41,441 nucleotides of DNA from positions 1 through 41,441 of the IMG/VR virus record IMGVR_UViG_3300047546_001385; one strand, written 5' to 3'. Within the stretch, counting starts at the first letter, position 1. Each line of letters starts with the position of its first letter. Origin of the DNA: a virus. This document shows, one piece after another, positions 26,979 through 34,683 of the stretch. The translations under genes and the position numbers were made by a program. The notes under the pieces are model-generated. The model did no database searches and was not told the origin of the DNA. It worked only from the letters and a program-made list of their open reading frames with translations.

Positions 26979-28855
26979 TAGAGGATCACCCAGGTGGAGT
27001 TGGCTGAAATGGTGACAGTCGCGCCCGCATCAATTGACACAGGCCCAACTGACGAAGCGTTTTTGCCAGATGGAATCGTGTAACTGGTCGTGATTGCCTG
27101 GTCATTCTGGACAAACACCTTGTCGGTTCCGCCGCCTGTTGCACCAGATGCTGATAAGGCCAGGTCGTAAGCAGACTTGACTGATGCCGGTGTCGCAGCC
27201 GTTGTCGTGCTGGTGCTGCTCGTAGAGTCAGTCAGCTGAACAACTCCTACGTTGACAGTGCTTGCGGCTTGAATTTTGCTGCCGGCAATCGCAGCGCCTG
27301 CGCTAACCTTTGCATCAGTGACACTGCCGTCGGTCGGTGTGCGTACATCAGTAAGCCGAGGATCATTCGTGACGACAACAGCCTGACCACCAACTGCTAC
27401 AGCCCCACCAATCGAAACGGCACCGGACGAATCAATCGCCAGACGGGCGACGCCACCAGTTGCCAGCGCGAGTTCATCCGCCCCAGTTGTAAACAGACCG
27501 GTGTTTGAGTCTCCGTCAAAGGCGTAGCCAGGCGTGGAGGCCGATGTGCTGTTATCACCCAGGATCTGACCGGTCATCGTGCCGCCGGTCAGTGGCAGAC
27601 CACCAGAGCTGGCCACGTTGTCCACGTACTGCTTGGTGGCAGCCTGCAGGTTCTGCGTCGGGTCAGCGTTCAGCGTCAAAGCACCAGTCAGTGTGCCGCC
27701 GCTCTTCTTCAGATACCGAGTGTCAGAGTCGTTAGCGAAGTAGTTCAGCCAGTTCCAGGTCGATCCAGACGTGGTGTACTGCATCCGAACGCTGAGTCCG
27801 GTGTCACCAACGAAGCCAGCAGGACGGTTCGCCAGTGGAGAGAAGCTTTCAATCCCTGTCGAGTTGGCAACCTCAACTGCATCACCATCTGCAGGCGAAG
27901 AGGGAATTGCCGCGACGTTCGCGACAAGCTGGTATTGAACGCTGCTTGCAACGGCGTTCAGAGCCGCAGAAGCGTTGGCGTTCGCAGTATTCGCCGTAGA
28001 CAGCGCGGTTGATGCGTTTGACGCAGCAGTAGTCGCCGTGGCTGACGCTGCGTTGGCGGTGGAAAGCGCAGTATTCGCAGTCGAAAGAGCAGTCGATGCG
28101 TTAGACGCCGCACTGTTGGCGGTGCTGACTGCAGACGCCGCGTTAGTTGCAGCTGTGTTTGCCGTTGTGACAGCAGATGATGCGTTTGTGCTCGCCGTGT
28201 TCGCGGTGTTAAGAGCGGTTGTCGCGTTTGTGCTTGCGGTGTTTGCCGTTGACACAGCAGCACTCGCGTTCGTTGACGCTGTGTTTGCCGTGTTGACCGC
28301 GGCCGAGGCGTTGGTGGCCGCTGTATTGGCCGTCGAGAGGGCCGTTGCTGCAGTCGCCGAGGCGGCGTTCGCTGTTGTTGTTGCCGTCGTTGCGGCAGCT
28401 GTTGCAGCGTTTGCAGCGGTTGTCGCAGCCGTTGCCGCAGCCTCAGCACTGGCCGCTGTTGTCGCCGACTGATTGCCCTGGTCGAAGAGCTCTTGATTGA
28501 GATACGTATTAAAGAGTGACTCGTCGTTCAGCTGATCTGCCGTCAGCAGTGACGAAGGCTGGAAGGTCACATAAGCGGAGGAGGACGGAGTAATCCGCTG
28601 CACCTTCACCCATTCACCCGCAGCAATGCCGGAGGCAAGACGTGCGACCGTACCGCTGGTCACAAAGTCCCACTGGGACGGTCGAGTCAGCTCAGTCCAG
28701 GTCGCACCTTGATTCGCGCTTTTGTAGACGTGTATGTGAGATGGCTCTAGGTATGGGATCGCATTGCCTGTCGTAGATACAAGTGCGAAGTCAACCGTTC
28801 CCGCCGTACCTGCGGTGTAGACATTGCCGCTGTAGGTAAAGGAGGGAGCGGACAT
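26978..28855 (-). CDS. Tail fibre protein with T7 gp17-like N-terminus, 625 aa
   Basis: The N-terminus (about 1-120: FTYSGNVYTAGTAGTVDFAL ... GATWTELTRPSQWDFVTSGT, SLLTADQLNDESLFNTYLNQ) resembles the tail-attachment domain of T7 gp17. Residues 130-300 are Ala/Thr/Asn/Ser repeats of 14 residues, a likely trimeric coiled-coil or helical shaft. The C-terminal part (300-625) includes the AATKQYVDN motif common in phage fibres, GALTLNADPTQNL and an SIGGAVAV-type beta region. The fibre thus ends in a region that may bind the DGR-variable tip protein encoded next, with which it shares a TAATG overlap. ATG 28855. Confidence 0.85.
   Translation of the reverse strand: MSAPSFTYSGNVYTAGTAGTVDFALVSTTGNAIPYLEPSHIHVYKSANQGATWTELTRPSQWDFVTSGTVARLASGIAAGEWVKVQRITPSSSAYVTFQPSSLLTADQLNDESLFNTYLNQELFDQGNQSATTAASAEAAATAATTAANAATAAATTATTTANAASATAATALSTANTAATNASAAVNTANTASTNASAAVSTANTASTNATTALNTANTASTNASSAVTTANTAATNAASAVSTANSAASNASTALSTANTALSTANAASATATTAASNASTALSTANTANANASAALNAVASSVQYQLVANVAAIPSSPADGDAVEVANSTGIESFSPLANRPAGFVGDTGLSVRMQYTTSGSTWNWLNYFANDSDTRYLKKSGGTLTGALTLNADPTQNLQAATKQYVDNVASSGGLPLTGGTMTGQILGDNSTSASTPGYAFDGDSNTGLFTTGADELALATGGVARLAIDSSGAVSIGGAVAVGGQAVVVTNDPRLTDVRTPTDGSVTDAKVSAGAAIAGSKIQAASTVNVGVVQLTDSTSSTSTTTAATPASVKSAYDLALSASGATGGGTDKVFVQNDQAITTSYTIPSGKNASSVGPVSIDAGATVTISANSTWVIL
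27956..28342 (-). repeat. 42-bp (14-residue) tandem repeats in the fibre gene
   Basis: Residues 172-300 of the fibre run in a 14-aa period of the type A-V-S-T-A-N-T-A-S-T-N-A-S-A, with six consecutive copies in phase and two further, less regular ones. Fourteen residues equal two heptads, so a coiled-coil shaft is likely. Such repeats can change length by recombination between isolates. Confidence 0.85.
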
Positions 28856-28885
28856 TGCACCAAACGACTTTTCCCTAAGCTAACG

Positions 28886-31714
28886 CTAGAAGCCCTGTCG
28901 AGCACGATCAAAGAGTGCATCAAGGGCCGACAGATCTTGCTCGTATGACATGTCATTGACGCGAGCTTTCTGTCTTGCCGTCTCAAGGAATGAGCGACGT
29001 TGCAGCAGGTTAGTGTTCCGCATCGACAAGTTATCTAGCGCCTGATTCATGTAGGCGCTCTTCATCCGGCTGAACTCAGCCTCCACACCATCGCGCAGCT
29101 CAGTCAGCGTTCCGTTCTTGTTCCTGATGTACGACTGCACCTCAGCCGTGCCATGGAACTGGTTCACCCATTCAGCAAACGTCAGGCCATTCAGCCGGAT
29201 GCTCGCCATCTCCCTGTTCAACGACTGCTGCTCTTGATTCGTCAGCCGCATCCCCTGGGGCTTCGCCTCGCTGTAGCTGCCCATGATCTCGAAGATCTTT
29301 GTCCAGGTCTGGTCCGCGCTCTTCTGTCCACGCGGCAGGAACGGAATCGCCATCTGGAACGGGTTCAGACCTGTCGTGCCCACTCCTGGGTACACCGGAA
29401 CCGGCAGGCCCGTCACCTGATCAATCAGGTTCGGCGCTGTGTTGACCCCAGGGATCCGATCGGCGAACTTCGCCAGGATTCCCGTGCCGAGGCTGTCCTC
29501 ATGCACGCGCATCACCTCAGCGAATGACGCACCGCTGTACGCCTTGCGGTACGGATCAGTGGCCTTGTCGAGGAAGTTGAGCAGGCTGCCAAAGGGCGTC
29601 TGCGTCGCCACGTAGTTCTGTACCGCCCGGGCCTTCAGCACACCGGTATCGGTGTCGCCGAACGCTGCACCCATCAGGTCGTCCACACCCTTCAGGAACG
29701 ACGCCTGGTACAGACCAGACACCGCGATGCCGGCGATCGTGAACATCGCCTCGTCTTTCTCCGCCTCGCTGATCTCGCCGCTGTATTGCGCCACGTCGGC
29801 AACCATGCGCATCACAACGGCGACCGGCTCACCGAAGCGGTCAAACGGCATGGCACCGAAAGGCGTCATCACCGAATACGGCGTCCGGCCTTGCTCCGAC
29901 AGCGCCCGCTCCCAGGCCTTCTGCTGATCACTGGCCTTGCCACCTTTGCTCCAGCGACCAGGGCCACCGCCGATGATCTGCCCGTTCATCACCCCGCCGT
30001 AGATCATTGCGGCCAAACCTCCGGTCATCGCGATCTGGCCAGCGACGCGGAAGCTCTCGCCAGGATCACGGCGCAGCTCGTCAAGGATCGCCAGGTGCGC
30101 CCGGGTTGGATTCGCCAAGGCCAGCTGCCCAGCCTTAACTGCAGCACCCAAGCCAGTGGATTCGTAGAAGCCCTGTTTGAGGATGTTGAGCGGGGTCCGC
30201 ACAAAGGGAATGAACGGCTTGAGCATCGGGAACTTCGTGTTGATGCTCGTCACCCAGTTGGCAAAGCTGTTCTGCTCCTGGAAGGTGGCGACATTGGCCT
30301 CGTCACGTACGGCCAAGGCGTAGTCGTACACCCGCTGCACGGCGAACTTGTCGCGCAGGTCAGGGGCATCGAGGCGGAAGGCCTTGCCGAACTCCTGGTC
30401 GATGAACGGCTTCAGTGCCGCCTTATCCGTCAGATCCGCACCGGCCTTCGCCGCGGCCTCCACGCCTCGAGCGGCAACCTCGCCGCGCACCACCAGGTGC
30501 TTCACGAACTCGTCACTGCCGAGCAACGCACGGCTGGGCAACCGCACGATCCGCCCCAGCGTGTCGAACATCTCGGCGTACTGGTCCGCCTGCTGATCCC
30601 AGCCACGCTTGGCAGCAAACTCACTGACTGCAGCGCCGCTGATCGCACGCCCCTTCGCAAGCTCCGTGGTGCCGGTCAACGGGGCGTAGACGCTCTGCTC
30701 CGTTTTCCAGGCGTTCCATCCCAGCTTGACGCCATCATTCAGCGCCGTGTACATCGCGCTCAACGTGGCGCCGGCCTCTGCTGCAGCCTGCTGCGCAAAC
30801 TCCTTGCCCGGCAGTCCGGCCATCTCGTAGGCCTTGGCCGTCATGAACTGAGCCATTGGCCGTGCCACAGCCCAGGTCACGCTCAAGGCGTTAGTGGCCA
30901 CCGTGGCGGGGCTCGAGAGCAAGCCGTTCACCCACACCTCATTCCAGGCGCTACCCGCCAGCTCGATGGAGCTGCTGATGCGGAAGGCTTTCAGCGGTGA
31001 GTCAGCGAACTTCACCCGCTTGGCCAGCGTCACCAGATCGTTGATCGCATCGACGTACTGCGCCGGGTCCTGCATCTTCTTGGCGATCTCCTGAAAGGCA
31101 TCGCCCATCGCCTGGGCCATTCCCTCCGTGACACCAGATTCCGCAATCTCCTGGGAGCTACGGCGGATCACCTCCGGTCCCGCATTGCGCAGGCCCTGGA
31201 TGCGAACAGCTCGGCCGTAGTCCTGGTCCCAGCCCAGCACGAATCCAGCAAAGCGGCTGGCGTGCTGCATCTGGCTAGCCAGGAACAACCCCTCCTGTGT
31301 CGCGGCCTCACCCGCGTTCACCTTCATCAGGAAGTTGTCAGCAGCCTGCTGCAGCCCTCCACCCATCGACTCGAGGTAGGTCTTGGTGACAGCCGCCGCG
31401 GTGCCTGCCTCTTGAGCCGAGATGCGGCCAAGGCTGAACAGGTCCGTTCCAGCTTTTTTGGATGCAGCTCGATCAACCTTGATCCAGCCGTTCTTGACGA
31501 AATACTCCGTCAGCTGCTCCCAATCCATTGGCAGCGTGTTGCGGAGGAGCACCTGGTAATCACTCATCCACTTCGCGTCATACCCCTCACGCGGGAGGAC
31601 GTTCCTGTCGTTCTCGTTGGCCTGACGCAAGACACGGCCAAGGATCCCGCCGCGATCGTTCTCCTCAGTCCGCTCAATGAACCTCGAGGAGCCGTAAGGG
31701 GAGCAGATAGCCAT
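28886..31714 (-). CDS. Large internal virion (DNA ejection) protein C, 942 aa
   Basis: Unidentified in detail but typical of very large ejection proteins: long helical, Ala-rich regions with scattered hydrophobic stretches such as NGLLSSPATVATNAL and FIPFVRTPLNILKQGFYEST, found in polyvalent/gp16-like proteins of podoviruses. No catalytic motif recognised. ATG 31714 overlaps the stop of the previous large gene (TGATG). With the 989- and 965-aa proteins it probably replaces T7 gp15 and gp16. The first residues MAICSPYGSS look truncated compared with a domain start, so the 989- and 942-aa genes may descend from a split of a single gp16-like gene. Confidence 0.7.
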   Translation of the reverse strand: MAICSPYGSSRFIERTEENDRGGILGRVLRQANENDRNVLPREGYDAKWMSDYQVLLRNTLPMDWEQLTEYFVKNGWIKVDRAASKKAGTDLFSLGRISAQEAGTAAAVTKTYLESMGGGLQQAADNFLMKVNAGEAATQEGLFLASQMQHASRFAGFVLGWDQDYGRAVRIQGLRNAGPEVIRRSSQEIAESGVTEGMAQAMGDAFQEIAKKMQDPAQYVDAINDLVTLAKRVKFADSPLKAFRISSSIELAGSAWNEVWVNGLLSSPATVATNALSVTWAVARPMAQFMTAKAYEMAGLPGKEFAQQAAAEAGATLSAMYTALNDGVKLGWNAWKTEQSVYAPLTGTTELAKGRAISGAAVSEFAAKRGWDQQADQYAEMFDTLGRIVRLPSRALLGSDEFVKHLVVRGEVAARGVEAAAKAGADLTDKAALKPFIDQEFGKAFRLDAPDLRDKFAVQRVYDYALAVRDEANVATFQEQNSFANWVTSINTKFPMLKPFIPFVRTPLNILKQGFYESTGLGAAVKAGQLALANPTRAHLAILDELRRDPGESFRVAGQIAMTGGLAAMIYGGVMNGQIIGGGPGRWSKGGKASDQQKAWERALSEQGRTPYSVMTPFGAMPFDRFGEPVAVVMRMVADVAQYSGEISEAEKDEAMFTIAGIAVSGLYQASFLKGVDDLMGAAFGDTDTGVLKARAVQNYVATQTPFGSLLNFLDKATDPYRKAYSGASFAEVMRVHEDSLGTGILAKFADRIPGVNTAPNLIDQVTGLPVPVYPGVGTTGLNPFQMAIPFLPRGQKSADQTWTKIFEIMGSYSEAKPQGMRLTNQEQQSLNREMASIRLNGLTFAEWVNQFHGTAEVQSYIRNKNGTLTELRDGVEAEFSRMKSAYMNQALDNLSMRNTNLLQRRSFLETARQKARVNDMSYEQDLSALDALFDRARQGF

Positions 31715-34683
31715 CAGAGGTAATCGCAGAGTTTGCCGGTGTCCATGAACGCTCTCGCTTCCTGCGTGAGCTCATCGACGAACTTTTGTGCTCTTGCTTC
31801 TGGAGCAAGAAGCTTCATTTGCGTGTCTAGCTTGTCGGCCAGATTGCGCAATGCACGCAGCTTGGCGCTGCCCTTCAGGTCGCCAGCGTCTTGCAACACC
31901 TGACGGATCCCTTCGCCCAGCGCCTTCATGTCGCCCTGGGTGAGCTCGAAGGTGCGCTGCTGTGGGCCCAGCTGGTTGATGTTGAAGAAGGCCGACTCAC
32001 CACGACGCTTCATCCACGCCTGATCGAGCATCGAATCAAGGCGAGGCAGGACGCCCTGCACAGCACTGATCTGTGCATCAGTGAGCTTGATCTTGCCCAC
32101 AATGTCGGAGTCAAACACCGGCACACCTACCTGCACGTTCAGTGCCTCATCTGTCGCGTCTGCTTCCATCTGTCGTGCGCGAGCAAGCAGTGCATCACGA
32201 TCCTTGCGAAGCTGTTGCTCAGCCAGCTTACGAGCGGCTTTCTGTGTTGTCGTCCGGCCAATCAGTTCGCCATTCTGATCAAACACTTCCCAGCCTCGAC
32301 CCACCTCAGCACGCAGCACTTGAGGGGGTTGAACGGTGTCAAGGGTTGTGCCCAGCATTTCGCGGACAACCTCTTCATCGCCCATACGGCCACTGACCTG
32401 CAGCAGCTCCGCCTCAGACAGCCGCAGCGCCTCTGACGCATCCAGCCGGTCCACCTCATCGGCCGCGGCGGCAGCTTCCTCTGCTGCAAGACGCAGCGCG
32501 GGGTCCTGCTCCATCTCCGCAAGCCGGGCGGACTGCTGCGCATCAATCGGGATGGGCTGCTCCTGCTGCGCTGCCTTGAAACTCTCGGCCACGTCAACCA
32601 GCTCAGTGTTGAACTCGTCGATCTGCCGAGCCTGATCCAATGCTTCCGCCTGGCGGATCACAGCGCTCGAGCGGTCAAACTCAGCTGCCTTGGCCCGGTT
32701 GAACCTGATCTGGAACGTATCCGGGTCGATGCTTGCCCAACCTTCCTGCAGTCCGCGGTCGTACAGGAAGTTCGTCCAGATCGAGTCGATGCCATTGGGC
32801 ATCCCCACCTCGTTCAACTGCGGCGGGAAGTTCTGCAGATACTCGAGTGCATCCACACGAGTGCGCGGCACCAAGCGCTTGATGGTGTCGCTCATCTGTG
32901 TGAAGACCCCATCGGCGCCCTCCACGAAGGTGAGCTCGTTCATCTCGCGCATCACCCGCAGCGCATCCTGCGCAAAGCCGTTGCGGATCGTCTGCGGTGT
33001 CACCACCGGCTCCGGTGGCCGTGGCACAGCACCACCCAAGTCGCGCACGGTGACGGGCACCACCCCTGGGGTCACAGGGACCGGCGGACCACCAGCGCCA
33101 AGTAATCCAGCCGGATCAGCCCCGGGCTGGCCCACCTGACCCTCTGCAGCAGGAAGCTGCATTGTGTTGACGCCGGTGCCAGGCAGGGCCTGCGGATCAG
33201 GTGCGCCTGCCAAGGTGCGACCACCTGCGGCACGCATGGCTGCCTCGTCAAACGCACCTTGCGACATGCCAGGCACAGGCGAATCCATGCCCTGCTGGGC
33301 CATCGCATCCGTCGCCTGCTGCTGGCCCTGGACGCGGTTCGTCATCCACTGCTGTAGGTCAACCTGCTGCTGGGCAAGGCCGGCCTGCTGATCCGCAACC
33401 TGCCGCTGCAGGTTCAGCGACTCGAACAGCTCGTCGGTCGTCAATCGACCTGGCGGCAGCAACGGCATCACCGAGCGGCCGATACTGTCACCAATCTCCT
33501 GCGAAGAACCACCCAGGCGCCGCAGCATCTCGGCTTTCACCTGATCGCTGCCAGCCTTGAAGTTCTTCGAGTACCGGTACACCCGGTACATGTCGAACGC
33601 CGCGTTGATCGGGGCTGCCATCGCAATGCCCTCAACCATCTGCTTGAACTTCCGCGTCAGCGCGTTGTCCTCCGCCATCGTCGCCAACGGCGAGCCGATG
33701 GTCTGTGCAATCGGGTTGTCGAAGCTGGCCAGAAAGTCCGAGAACGTCTCATCCATCTCGGCGTCGCCCTCGCCGTAGACGTTGAAGGCCACGAAGGCAT
33801 CCCACGCCAGAGCCTCTCCGATCGTCTTGATCTTCTGCGGAGTGCTGGCCTTGCCGAGCTGCGTCAGTGCCGCGGTGCTGCGCCGCACGTTGTCGAACCA
33901 GTCCGCAACACCGGTCAGCTCAGCTTTGCCGCCCTGGATGGCACGGCCCACATCGTCGTAGGTGGCAAACAACCAGTCGTTGCGGGTAACGCTGTCCAGG
34001 AGCTTGGCGTCCTTCGAGGCGTTCGGGACCGTCCGGCGCAGGCCTTGCAGCGCGGTCATCGTGTCACCGGCGCCGTCCACAGCAGTGATGCCCTTGTAGG
34101 CGTCGCTCACCTTGTCGAGGCCCTTCAGTGCGGCACCCGCTGCGCCACCAACAACCGGCGCCCGTTTTGCGGCCTGCAATGGCAGCGTCACACCCTTGGC
34201 CGCCACCTTCGGCAAGGTCAGCAGGCTGACGCCCACCCGCACCACATTGCTAACAAGCTGGCCCGCTTGGCTCTTCGGCTCAAACTGCTGCCGGCGCCAC
34301 TTCGTCCACGGGTTGTCGCTGTCGTCCAGCACCTTGTCCCAGTTGAAGCCTTGCCCAGCCACGTATTGCTGGGACTGGACGGCCAAATCACCCAGGCCTG
34401 CTGCCAGGTCCAGGTAATCCGTCACCAGAGCAGTGCCGGCGTTGGCCGCGATGTTGAACGCTTCACCCAGCGGGTTCTCCGCAAACATCGGGCGACGTTC
34501 AGCGTTCTGCTGCGACAGGGCCTCGCCTGTCTGCAGGTTCATCTGGTTATCGCGTCGGTCCAAGAACGCGCTCTGCTGAAACGGGCTGGACCCGACAGCA
34601 GGCATTGCGTTGGCAGTAGCGACCGGTGCCAGCGGATCGTCGTAGACCCAGCGACCGGTTTTGGCGTCGTAGCGAGCTGGCAT
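31714..34683 (-). CDS. Large internal virion (DNA ejection) protein B, 989 aa
   Basis: ATG 34683 overlaps the preceding stop (TGATG). The N-terminus MPARYDAKTGRWVYDDPLAP is followed by a long helical region (residues 60-330, AAGLGDLAVQSQQYVAGQG ...), a Gln/Pro-rich middle (about 420-560, QQVDLQQWMTNRVQGQQQ ...) and a coiled-coil C-terminal third rich in Arg/Glu/Ala. No enzyme motif seen. It is probably an ejected core protein of gp15/gp16 type. A copy of the 14-bp element (TTGACACCGTTCAA, minus strand, 32329-32342) lies inside the gene. Confidence 0.7.
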   Translation of the reverse strand: MPARYDAKTGRWVYDDPLAPVATANAMPAVGSSPFQQSAFLDRRDNQMNLQTGEALSQQNAERRPMFAENPLGEAFNIAANAGTALVTDYLDLAAGLGDLAVQSQQYVAGQGFNWDKVLDDSDNPWTKWRRQQFEPKSQAGQLVSNVVRVGVSLLTLPKVAAKGVTLPLQAAKRAPVVGGAAGAALKGLDKVSDAYKGITAVDGAGDTMTALQGLRRTVPNASKDAKLLDSVTRNDWLFATYDDVGRAIQGGKAELTGVADWFDNVRRSTAALTQLGKASTPQKIKTIGEALAWDAFVAFNVYGEGDAEMDETFSDFLASFDNPIAQTIGSPLATMAEDNALTRKFKQMVEGIAMAAPINAAFDMYRVYRYSKNFKAGSDQVKAEMLRRLGGSSQEIGDSIGRSVMPLLPPGRLTTDELFESLNLQRQVADQQAGLAQQQVDLQQWMTNRVQGQQQATDAMAQQGMDSPVPGMSQGAFDEAAMRAAGGRTLAGAPDPQALPGTGVNTMQLPAAEGQVGQPGADPAGLLGAGGPPVPVTPGVVPVTVRDLGGAVPRPPEPVVTPQTIRNGFAQDALRVMREMNELTFVEGADGVFTQMSDTIKRLVPRTRVDALEYLQNFPPQLNEVGMPNGIDSIWTNFLYDRGLQEGWASIDPDTFQIRFNRAKAAEFDRSSAVIRQAEALDQARQIDEFNTELVDVAESFKAAQQEQPIPIDAQQSARLAEMEQDPALRLAAEEAAAAADEVDRLDASEALRLSEAELLQVSGRMGDEEVVREMLGTTLDTVQPPQVLRAEVGRGWEVFDQNGELIGRTTTQKAARKLAEQQLRKDRDALLARARQMEADATDEALNVQVGVPVFDSDIVGKIKLTDAQISAVQGVLPRLDSMLDQAWMKRRGESAFFNINQLGPQQRTFELTQGDMKALGEGIRQVLQDAGDLKGSAKLRALRNLADKLDTQMKLLAPEARAQKFVDELTQEARAFMDTGKLCDYL

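Noticed and set aside
27975-28472. 165-aa Val/Ala-rich plus-strand frame resembling a membrane protein
   Set aside because: It is the complement of the 14-residue Ala/Thr/Asn repeats of the fibre gene; the hydrophobicity is an artefact.
29786-31000. 404-aa plus-strand frame opposite the 942-aa protein
   Set aside because: Antisense shadow, with typical Arg/His/Gln-rich composition.
28886-34683. 989- and 942-aa genes as one gene broken by a sequencing frameshift
   Set aside because: The exact TGATG junction repeats the pattern of neighbouring genes, and each frame is intact; an old gene fission is more likely.
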